Below, one piece after another: positions 57,386-64,000 of a stretch of DNA of 64,000 nucleotides (within the stretch, counting starts at the first letter, position 1; each line of letters starts with the position of its first letter). The position numbers were made by a program, and so were the translations under genes. Source of the stretch: a virus; the IMG/VR virus record IMGVR_UViG_3300029258_004380, positions 1-64,000 of that record; one strand, written 5' to 3'. The notes under the pieces were generated by a model, which saw nothing but the letters and a program-made list of their open reading frames with translations, was not told the DNA's origin and searched no databases.

Positions 57386-57962
57386 GGAAACCTCCCTCGA
57401 CTCTCAGTTCGGCGGCCTTGCGGATCAGCCGGATCACGTCCATCGCATCCTCCACAGCCGTGTGCGAGACCTGTTTGTCGTACCCAGCCCGTTTTAGACA
57501 GGTCGCCATGTCGGGTAGCTGCCGATCCTCTCCGCAGCGCCACCAGAGCAGCCCCGGGTCGATCACGCGGTGGTGAAACTGCACGTCGTCGTCGAAATTC
57601 GGCAGGCGGCGCAAAAACTGCAGGTCAAAGCCCGCAAAGTTCTTACCCGCCGCAGTAATCTTGTCGTGATACTGGTGGTGCCAGAGAAACTTGGCAAACA
57701 ACTTCCCCAACTCGCCGGGTTCAACACAGAGCGCGCCCTCCGCGCCCTTCCCCGTAGCCAGAACACGAAAGATCCTTGTGTGCATTGACAAGGCGTACGC
57801 CTGCCCCTGAAACAGCCCGTGGTGGATATAGGCGTGAAACACGGGCAGGTTATCCAGCGGGGCCTGGTTGTCAAGGTCGTCAATCACGGCTGCGAACTCG
57901 ATCACATCGCAGGTGGCGGGGTCAAGGCCGGTGGTCTCCAGATCAATCGATACGTACCTCAT
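57372..57962 (-). CDS. DEDD 3'-5' exonuclease (DnaQ/oligoribonuclease-like)
   Basis: A 196-residue protein, ATG at 57962. MRYVSIDLETTGLDP (DxE), NFAGFDLQFL (exo II Asp) and HTAVEDAMDVIRLI (exo III HxAxxD) give the DEDDh active site. Single-domain size suits a stand-alone proofreading or RNA/DNA-degrading enzyme. Overlaps the genes on both sides. Confidence 0.85.
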   Translation of the reverse strand: MRYVSIDLETTGLDPATCDVIEFAAVIDDLDNQAPLDNLPVFHAYIHHGLFQGQAYALSMHTRIFRVLATGKGAEGALCVEPGELGKLFAKFLWHHQYHDKITAAGKNFAGFDLQFLRRLPNFDDDVQFHHRVIDPGLLWWRCGEDRQLPDMATCLKRAGYDKQVSHTAVEDAMDVIRLIRKAAELRVEGGFHVRG

Positions 57963-58801
57963 GCACAAAAATCCTTTCTCGGCAGCACCAGGTGCGCAGG
58001 CACCACATCGCCGTGTTCAAGGTTGCAATCAATAAGGTCCGCGCCGCAGTTGCGCAGGTTGGAAAACCCGGCCCACTGCCCGCAAGTCACATCCAGATAG
58101 CCCGGCCAAGCGATCCGTCCGTGGTCAATGTCGTAAAAGTACCCCGGCCGAGTAAGATACTGGCAACCAGCCAGCCGGACCTCGGCCCCTGGGTTGAGGA
58201 TGCAGGCCAAGTGCGCGGCGGCGGTGAGCACCGAGGCGTGGTGATACAGCGAGTAGGGCGGCTGCCTCCAGGACATCCCCCGCAAGACCACCGGCAGGCT
58301 GCAGTGGGTGGTAAACCAACTAACCGGTAGCCCACTCTGCTCGACAATCCGGCGGATCTCCGGCAGGGCGGCAGTCTCGGAGACAAACAGCCTCAGCAAC
58401 CGAGACCGCAACAAGGTGTCGCTGCGGATCACATCCAGCTGTCGCCGCAGCAGCGCGCACATCTGGGGCGTGTGTGTATCCAGCAGCATCCAGCAAGTGG
58501 GCCGAAAACCCAGCAGCCGCCAGTGCTCAGGAAAGTGGTTGACACAAAACACCCAGGGGGCGCGGTCTAGATGTTTCCGCTCGGCCAGGGTGAGGTATTT
58601 CAGCTGCCAGGAGTTGCCCAGCACGTAGGACGGCCCCAGCGGATAATTCCACTCGGGGTTCTCGGGGTGCTTGTAGCGGCAAGTGCGGTACTCGCTGGCC
58701 GCAAGTAGGTCGTTCTTGGGTAGCGGCTGCCGCGCAGACAGTCTCTCACGGACGATCTTTTGGGTCACCTCGGGGGCGCCACCCATCGTGGGTGCAGGCA
58801 T
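57959..58801 (-). CDS. Putative glycosyltransferase-like protein
   Basis: A 280-residue protein from ATG 58801 (GGAGAGACTGAG). Residues 1-25 (GGAPEVTQKIVRERLSAR) match the N-terminus of the acidic protein at 24341. Then a basic linker and a domain with WVFCVNHFPEHWRLLGFRP, CWMLLDTHTP, FVSETAALPEIRR, a WFTTHCSLPV and EVRLAGCQYL. The order recalls GT42/DUF115-type Rossmann glycosyltransferases, but no single motif is decisive. The location between NanA-like lyase and other genes of the sugar cluster supports a glycan role. Confidence 0.4.
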   Translation of the reverse strand: MPAPTMGGAPEVTQKIVRERLSARQPLPKNDLLAASEYRTCRYKHPENPEWNYPLGPSYVLGNSWQLKYLTLAERKHLDRAPWVFCVNHFPEHWRLLGFRPTCWMLLDTHTPQMCALLRRQLDVIRSDTLLRSRLLRLFVSETAALPEIRRIVEQSGLPVSWFTTHCSLPVVLRGMSWRQPPYSLYHHASVLTAAAHLACILNPGAEVRLAGCQYLTRPGYFYDIDHGRIAWPGYLDVTCGQWAGFSNLRNCGADLIDCNLEHGDVVPAHLVLPRKDFCA

Positions 58802-58802
58802 C

Positions 58803-59720
58803 TCAGTCTCTCCTCGTGGACAGACGCGGGAGTCTTTCCAGCCAATCCGCAACAAGTTCGAGCCAAGGACCCTCGTCCTCTCTCTCACCAACAAAGCCGA
58901 CGGGATAGCGGCAGACGCCCACATCGATCTCGTACCGCTGCCTGATCGCCTCAGCCACAAAGCGGTACCCGCCACGAAACAGCGCGATCCTGACCATTTT
59001 CTGAAATTCAATCATGAACCGGGCCGCCAGACTCGCGTCACCGCCGAGAAACGCCCTTCGCACCTGCGAGCACTCCGGCCCAAAGACACCGAAGAAGGTG
59101 CCGATAGCTCCCACCGCTCCGGAGAGCGCGGCGTGGCAGAAGACCTCGTCGTGGCCGCTGAACAGCCGCAGCCGGTCTCCTGCATAGCCGTGAATCAGAC
59201 CAAACTGGTTGAGGTCCCCGGTGGTGATTTTCATGCCCGCAATCGTGGGAATCTCCAACAGTTCACCGACGTAGTCGCAAACATCAAGCAAAGACTTCTT
59301 AACTAAGTCGATCTGGTAGATGTACAACGGCAACGAACACGCCTCAGAGATCTGGCGGTAGTGCCCAAAAACGGCACGCATGGGCAGGTCGTAGTAGACC
59401 GGCCCCACCGCAGAGATCGCGTCGGCCCCGATCCGCTCGGCATGTAGCGCCAGCCTAACAGCCTCAGAGGTGGTCATCGCACCCACGTGGACAAACACCG
59501 GCAGCCGGCCGGCTGCGGCGTCGACGACCGTAGCTGCAAACTCCTGCCGCTCCTCGGTGGAGAGCAAAAGACCCTGGCCGGTGCTGCCGAGGATATACAG
59601 CCCACCCAGTTGCTGGTCGCAGTACACGTCCACCAGCTTTCGGGCGGCCGTATGGTTGAGCCTGCCCGAATCTGTCATCGGCGTAACCATTGCGGGCCAG
59701 ACCCCGGCGTCATAAATCAT
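58803..59720 (-). CDS. DHDPS/N-acetylneuraminate lyase family aldolase
   Basis: A 305-residue TIM-barrel protein. YILGSTGQGLLLS (GSTGE-type motif of the NanA group), YYDLPMRAVFGHYR, LYIYQID (catalytic Tyr) and IAGMKITTGD (Schiff-base Lys) mark class-I pyruvate aldolases. In this setting a sialic-acid-type lyase, or a synthase of a related keto acid, is most likely. It overlaps NeuC copy 2 by four bases. Confidence 0.82.
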   Translation of the reverse strand: MIYDAGVWPAMVTPMTDSGRLNHTAARKLVDVYCDQQLGGLYILGSTGQGLLLSTEERQEFAATVVDAAAGRLPVFVHVGAMTTSEAVRLALHAERIGADAISAVGPVYYDLPMRAVFGHYRQISEACSLPLYIYQIDLVKKSLLDVCDYVGELLEIPTIAGMKITTGDLNQFGLIHGYAGDRLRLFSGHDEVFCHAALSGAVGAIGTFFGVFGPECSQVRRAFLGGDASLAARFMIEFQKMVRIALFRGGYRFVAEAIRQRYEIDVGVCRYPVGFVGEREDEGPWLELVADWLERLPRLSTRRD

Positions 59721-60844
59721 CTACGAACCTCCTGAAACTGTTTTTGTGGTATCGCCTGCCAGGAGCACCGCCGCAAGATCGCCACGAATTTCTCTGCGCT
59801 GCCCCCCTCGCCAAACGGGTAGTTTGGCTTGACCGCTTTGGGTAGGGCAGCCATTGCCATCAAGATTTCGTTTTCGTTCTCGTCCACATGGACCACCGCC
59901 GGGCTGTCACCCCGGTTGCGCTGCCGAGTGCCGAGATTGATCGCGGGCACCCCGTAAACGGGCGCCTCGCGAATCCCGCTGCTGGAGTTGCCCAGCACAA
60001 ACTGGGCGTGCTTGAGCAACGAAAGGTAATACTCAAACCGCATCGAGGGATAGATGCGAAACCGCCCCCAACAGTCGGGCATCAGCATCTCGGAGATCGC
60101 CCGGCGGATCACCTCCGCGCCGGGATCGTTGTTAGGCTGAATCACCACATAACTGTGGGTCGACTCCACCATCGCCATCAGAACCTCGCCGATTTTGTCA
60201 GGCAGGTCCGCCAGTTCGTCGGAGACGGAGTGGTAGCAGAAGATGGCATACTGGTCGAACGGGATCGAATACCGCTGCTTAACCTTCTCGATCTCAGGCA
60301 GCGAGCCGAGCATCACGTCCACCTCCGGGGAGCCGATCTGGTGGATCGACCGGGGGTCCTCACCCATCTGCTCGACGCGGTTCTGGGCCTCCCGGTTGGC
60401 CACAAAGTGCATGTGTGAGAGTTTGGTCACTGCGTGGCGGACGACCTCGTCGATGGTGCCGGAGAGTTCTCCGCCCTCAATGTGTGCCACCGGCACGCCG
60501 CAGGCGTTGCCCACAATCGCCCCGGCCAGGGCCTCCATGCGATCGCCGTGAATCACGATCAGCTGCGGGCGGACCTCGCAGACGTATTTCGACAGCCCCG
60601 AGACGGTCTCGGCCAACACCAGTTCGGGCCGGTTCTGCTCGGCCGTCTGGTTAAAGCACAAGAAGAGGTTGCTGAAATCGCACTTGCGGATCTCCAAATA
60701 GGTCTCGCCGTGCGCAGCCAGCAGGTGCATCCCAGTAGCAAAGACATACTCCACCAGCGTGGGGTCGTCGTGGACGGCGCGGATCAGCGGCTTGAGCTTG
60801 CCGAAATCGGCGCGGGTACCGGTGATAAACAGGATCTTGCGCAT
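59717..60844 (-). CDS. UDP-GlcNAc 2-epimerase, hydrolysing (NeuC/LegG type), copy 2
   Basis: A 375-residue protein. ITGTRADFGKLKPLIRAV, LIVIHGDRMEAL, AHIEGGELSGTIDEVVRH, VTKLSHMHFVAN, GNSSSGIREAPVYGVP and NLGTRQRNR are the full NeuC/LegG motif set. It starts right at the NeuB stop (shared base at 60844). It differs enough from copy 1 to suggest a second substrate or separate acquisition. Confidence 0.88.
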   Translation of the reverse strand: MRKILFITGTRADFGKLKPLIRAVHDDPTLVEYVFATGMHLLAAHGETYLEIRKCDFSNLFLCFNQTAEQNRPELVLAETVSGLSKYVCEVRPQLIVIHGDRMEALAGAIVGNACGVPVAHIEGGELSGTIDEVVRHAVTKLSHMHFVANREAQNRVEQMGEDPRSIHQIGSPEVDVMLGSLPEIEKVKQRYSIPFDQYAIFCYHSVSDELADLPDKIGEVLMAMVESTHSYVVIQPNNDPGAEVIRRAISEMLMPDCWGRFRIYPSMRFEYYLSLLKHAQFVLGNSSSGIREAPVYGVPAINLGTRQRNRGDSPAVVHVDENENEILMAMAALPKAVKPNYPFGEGGSAEKFVAILRRCSWQAIPQKQFQEVRR

Positions 60845-61884
60845 CAGGCGATCATGTCCCAGGTGAGTTGCATGTCGGCGGGGATGACGCAGGCGGCTGT
60901 TCGCCCGTAGACCTGATCCAGATCGTCGGCCTGCAGCGGCCCAGTCCCCGGCCGCTTTACCCAGACGTTATGGCGGTCGAGGAGTTCTCCCTCGGCAATC
61001 TCCCGAGTGCTCACCACCGAGGCAAAGGCAAACTCGGCAACGGACTCCTCCTCCGGCAGTACGTTCTTGCCCGAACCAATGGCGGTGTACGCCTGCTGTA
61101 CTCCATCAACCAGATCCCGCATCTGCTGGGGGTTGGCCGAAACGGGGATGTCGGGGCCAGAGAGCCACGACGAGCAGGTAAAATGCTTCTCGATGATGCT
61201 CGCTCCCATCCCCACAGCGGCAAAGGCGGCGTAGTTGTTGGTAGTGTGATCGCTGAGGCCCACCACGGCGTCGGGGAATCTCTTGCGCAGAAACTCCATT
61301 CCCCGCAGGTGGACCTTGTCGACCGGCGTGGGATAGATCGAGGTACACTGCAGCAGCGCAAACGGCACCTTGGCCTCGCGGAGGATCTCCACCGAGCGGG
61401 CCACCGACGGCAGGTTGTTCATCCCCGTAGAGAGGATCACCGGCTTGCCGAAACCGGCGATGTGCCTGACCAGCGGCCGGTTGTTACACTCGCCGCTGCC
61501 GATCTTGAACGCCTCTACGCTCATCCGGGCAAGCCGCAACGCCGCCTCGGCAGAGAAGGGCGTGCTCAGGTAGATCATCCCCTCCCGCTCGACCAGCTGC
61601 TTGAAATGAAAATCCTCAGCTTGGCTAAGCGAGCAGCGGTCAATCAGAGAATAGACATCCTCGCCCGTTCCAGTTATGACTTTCTTGGCGTGCGGGGACA
61701 TCTCCTTATCGGCGATGTGGCACTGAAATTTTACACACTCGCAGCCGCAGCCCTTGGCGGCGCGGACCATGTCAGTGGCGAGATCCAGATGGCCTCGGTG
61801 GTTGATGCCAATCTCGGCGATTACCAAAGGCGAGTAGCCAGAGCCGACGTAACGGCGTCCGAGTCGCAAGAAATTGGCTGTCAT
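60844..61884 (-). CDS. Nonulosonic acid synthase NeuB/LegI-like
   Basis: A 346-residue protein. VIAEIGINHRGHLDLA, CVKFQCHIADK, FKIGSGECNNRPLVRHIA, VILSTGMNN, LLQCTSIYPTP, VGLSDHT, SIIEKHFT are the NeuB TIM-barrel active-site motifs; residues 285-346 are a SAF domain (AEGELLDRHNVWVKRPGTG). It condenses phosphoenolpyruvate with ManNAc or a related sugar to a nonulosonic acid. Which acid is made cannot be told. Confidence 0.9.
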   Translation of the reverse strand: MTANFLRLGRRYVGSGYSPLVIAEIGINHRGHLDLATDMVRAAKGCGCECVKFQCHIADKEMSPHAKKVITGTGEDVYSLIDRCSLSQAEDFHFKQLVEREGMIYLSTPFSAEAALRLARMSVEAFKIGSGECNNRPLVRHIAGFGKPVILSTGMNNLPSVARSVEILREAKVPFALLQCTSIYPTPVDKVHLRGMEFLRKRFPDAVVGLSDHTTNNYAAFAAVGMGASIIEKHFTCSSWLSGPDIPVSANPQQMRDLVDGVQQAYTAIGSGKNVLPEEESVAEFAFASVVSTREIAEGELLDRHNVWVKRPGTGPLQADDLDQVYGRTAACVIPADMQLTWDMIA

Positions 61885-61896
61885 CGGTTCCTCCGT

Positions 61897-62745
61897 TCAA
61901 TTGGGTTTGCTGCCGAGAATGTCGCGCCACGCAGGAGAGGTCCGCGAGATCCAGTTGAGAAGTTTCTGGCAAGCCTCTGCGTCCAGCCCCTCCAGGCTGC
62001 GAAAGGCCGCTGCTGCTGCCGAGATCAACCAGTCCTGCTTGGGTGGGCAGTATTTGACGATTCCCTTGATCTGCCCGGTGTACATCTTGCGGTACCAGTC
62101 CGCATCGCGAGCGGAGGACGGAAAGACTTGGTGCTCGTGGTGCGTCTTCAGCACCCTGGCGTATCGCCCGCCGTGGTTTTCGACCAGAGCCCGAAAGACC
62201 AAGTCCTCGTTGCGGTAGAGGTACCCATCATCCTCGATCTTGTGTAGAAACGGGGCAAAGGCGCTGCGGCGGGCCAGCTGGCTGCCGCTGTAGGGCCTTG
62301 CAGCAGCGTTCTGCGCGGCGGCTACGGTCTTGGCCCCCGTCCGCAGATCGTGCCACACCCGACCACACTCCATAAACTCCGCCAGCGACGAGTGGGCCCA
62401 CATCACGTCGTACCAGCCGCCAACCACCCGCACGTCGGCGTGCAGATAGACGAACCACTCCGAACTGACACACTCGATCAGTTCGGCGATGCAGTAACCC
62501 AGCGACCTGTAACACCGCTGGTCAAGAACCGTCATCCTCGGGTAGGGACGAGAAAGCAGCCAGTAGCTATCGTTGATTTCGCAGTTGCCGATCAGCAGAC
62601 GACGGATGGGGATCTCGGCGTAGTGGAATTTCAGGTTGTTGTGAAACTCCAGCGGCGGCTGCCCTTTCATGGGGATGATCACGTCCACCCCCACGTCGGA
62701 GGTCAGGTAGCGGTCCTTCTCCAGCGGCGAGTTGAGTCTGTTCAT
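61897..62745 (-). CDS. Glycosyltransferase family 2-like protein
   Basis: A 282-residue protein from ATG 62745 at an ATGA overlap with the fusion gene. DVGVDVIIPMKGQPP strand, YCIAELIECVSSEWFVYLHA, DVRVVGGW (HADV replaces DxD), YSGSQLARRSAFAPF and DGYLYRNEDLVFRALVE (acidic base region) fit a GT-A glycosyltransferase. Donor unknown; its coupling to the sialyl/sulfotransferase suggests one glycan. Confidence 0.7.
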   Translation of the reverse strand: MNRLNSPLEKDRYLTSDVGVDVIIPMKGQPPLEFHNNLKFHYAEIPIRRLLIGNCEINDSYWLLSRPYPRMTVLDQRCYRSLGYCIAELIECVSSEWFVYLHADVRVVGGWYDVMWAHSSLAEFMECGRVWHDLRTGAKTVAAAQNAAARPYSGSQLARRSAFAPFLHKIEDDGYLYRNEDLVFRALVENHGGRYARVLKTHHEHQVFPSSARDADWYRKMYTGQIKGIVKYCPPKQDWLISAAAAAFRSLEGLDAEACQKLLNWISRTSPAWRDILGSKPN

Positions 62746-63995
62746 AGAAAAGTCACCTTTCCCTCGGCCACCAGTTCCGAAAAAATCTCGTGCTCGCGGT
62801 GGTAATTCTGCCCAGTGGCAAAAGGCTTGTTGGGAGCGTAGTAGTGGCAAGGACCACGATCATCGGGTTTGCCAAAACCGACCAGCGAGATCACTTGGTT
62901 AGGAAAGCGGTCCATCGCCTTGTAGGTGGCAATCAGACCAGTGGAGGGCCCCTTGACCTTGGCATGCAAACGCCGCTCCACCCTGGCGGGCGTAAGTTCG
63001 ATCTTCCGCTGCGCAGATGGGTCGATGGGACGAAACCACTGTAAAAACTGAAAGAACTCCTCACGGTTCTTGACCGTGCTAAACGGTATCCAGATCGCCT
63101 CCAAGGTGGGAAGAAAGTCGGCGAGATCCACCCCGTACTGTTGGCAAAAATTTCGCAGCTTGAAATTGGCGCCGTTCCAGGTGGAAAGCGCCCAGCAGTC
63201 GGTCCTCCGCCCCACGTCTACCTCAAACCCCTGCGTGATGAACGAGTTGCAGCGAACGACCAGATCGTGGGCGTCGATCTGCTCGCCCAACCCCCGCCCG
63301 AGCAGTTCCGCCGAATTGCCGACGATGATGATTGACCCCTGCGATCTCCCAGAGGCGGGAGCGCCCCGCAACAAGTACCCGTTAGTGATCAGCCACTCTC
63401 GATACGTCTGCTCGATAGCCCCCACAATTTCCTCGGAGAGGGTTTTTTGGTAAGTGCCCGTGCCCCCATCGGTGAAATGGTTGGGGTGGAGCATGGTCAC
63501 CGGGTCGATCACGTCGCCAGGGCGGAGTTCCTCAACCTGCCGATTCACCCGCTCAGCGTCGCACTCCACGCCCAGAACCTTGGCGATCTCGACGATAGCG
63601 AGAGGCTTGTCGCGGATCATCTCCTCGTAGGAGACCAGGAGGTCGGCGCGAGGTGACCAACCGCGAGACTCGTGGCGGATAAGCGTGCGTAAGAACTCGA
63701 TCACCGCCGACATGTCGTGGGCAACCAGCCCCATGCGGACGGCGGAGGCAGCAACGTCCCGCAGGTCCCGGCGGGTGGTGAGGACGTAGTCACCAAGTTC
63801 CTCCCACTGCGGATCGTAGCGGTGGATCTTGAGGATGTGCACAGGAGCCGGATTGGCGGGGTTGTAGTCCCCAGTAGCGAAAGAACAGTAAATGTCGCGG
63901 TTGTCGTTGAGATAGATGAAACGGACCACGTTGTAGAGCCACGTACTCCCAGCACGGTGCATTCCGGCGCAAAGTATCCTCAGTGGTCGCTCCAT
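62742..63995 (-). CDS. Sulfotransferase fused to a GT29-type sialyltransferase
   Basis: A 417-residue protein. Residues 10-200: GMHRAGSTWLYNVV (PAPS 5'-phosphosulfate loop) and YVLTTRRDLRDVAASAVR (3'-phosphate site) mark a sulfotransferase. Residues 220-417: IIIVGNSAELLG, GEQIDAHDLVVRCN with VGRRTDCWAL (sialylmotif L), KGPSTGLIATYKAM (motif S) and QNYHREHEIFSEL (motif VS, His and Glu) mark a GT29 sialyltransferase. No signal peptide or membrane anchor. It would use CMP-nonulosonate from the adjacent pathway. The ATG is five bases from the window end. Confidence 0.82.
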   Translation of the reverse strand: MERPLRILCAGMHRAGSTWLYNVVRFIYLNDNRDIYCSFATGDYNPANPAPVHILKIHRYDPQWEELGDYVLTTRRDLRDVAASAVRMGLVAHDMSAVIEFLRTLIRHESRGWSPRADLLVSYEEMIRDKPLAIVEIAKVLGVECDAERVNRQVEELRPGDVIDPVTMLHPNHFTDGGTGTYQKTLSEEIVGAIEQTYREWLITNGYLLRGAPASGRSQGSIIIVGNSAELLGRGLGEQIDAHDLVVRCNSFITQGFEVDVGRRTDCWALSTWNGANFKLRNFCQQYGVDLADFLPTLEAIWIPFSTVKNREEFFQFLQWFRPIDPSAQRKIELTPARVERRLHAKVKGPSTGLIATYKAMDRFPNQVISLVGFGKPDDRGPCHYYAPNKPFATGQNYHREHEIFSELVAEGKVTFL

Positions 63996-64000
63996 CTACG

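Noticed and set aside
60868-62247. 459-codon plus-strand frame
   Set aside because: Antisense shadow of NeuB and the glycosyltransferase.

Overview
The window reads as part of a large, GC-rich tailed-phage (or phage-plasmid) genome. The grounds are a complete phage-type replication and recombination set, dense small genes on both strands, strongly phage-like gene coupling (ATGA and GTGA stop/start overlaps, AGGAGAAA-type ribosome binding sites) and the absence of any ribosomal or central-metabolic genes. No capsid, tail, portal or terminase gene is recognisable here. Several families point to a planctomycete-like host: a DUF1257/DUF2997 gene pair, a RimI-like acetyltransferase, a short DUF3326 protein and a zincin of planctomycete flavour. 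That host call is inference from remembered family distribution.

Layout. Positions 1-21527 are a plus-strand block of about 55 mostly small accessory genes: zinc-ribbon proteins, a Spo11/topoisomerase VI-A-like protein, DUF1257 and DUF2997, a zincin, a lipoprotein, one tRNA-Trp(CCA), three serine-recombinase-like genes (two degenerate), two zinc-finger paralogues, a beta-class DNA methyltransferase and a DUF4326 protein. Positions 21528-63995 are minus-strand, and the two blocks meet stop codon to stop codon with no gap. Read in the direction of transcription (63995 down to 21528), the minus block holds: sialyl/sulfotransferase fusion, glycosyltransferase, NeuB, NeuC, NanA-like lyase, DEDD exonuclease, RimI-like GNAT, UvsW-like helicase, DnaB-like helicase, ThyX, a second NeuC, NeuD-like acetyltransferase, CBS-nucleotidyltransferase, sugar epimerase, an aminotransferase remnant, SpeD-like protein, DUF3326, primase, 5' nuclease, RHH protein, second sigma-like factor, sliding clamp, 5-methylcytosine methyltransferase, UDG-PolA, gp32-like SSB, RecA/UvsX, divergent CMP-sugar synthetase, SbcD, sigma factor, dCMP deaminase, SbcC, an acidic protein, ClpP-like protease, HTH-phosphoesterase and a PD-(D/E)XK resolvase.

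How it fits together. The minus block gives the phage nearly its own replisome (PolA, clamp, primase, DnaB, SSB, 5' nuclease), a T4-like recombination system (RecA, SbcCD, UvsW-like helicase, resolvase), pyrimidine-nucleotide supply (ThyX, dCMP deaminase) and its own transcription factors. Interleaved with these is a nonulosonic (sialic/legionaminic-type) acid pathway: UDP-GlcNAc 2-epimerases, NeuB synthase, a NeuA-like activator and a GT29-type sialyltransferase fused to a sulfotransferase. This is the most striking content of the window.

A second theme is gene interruption. At least four small genes carry one in-frame TGA at a place where tryptophan would fit, one carries an in-frame TAG, and about eight show single frameshifts, two of them in G homopolymers (the cytosine methyltransferase and DUF3326 genes). 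Most long genes are intact. Recoding, phase variation, gene decay and sequencing error cannot be told apart from the sequence alone.
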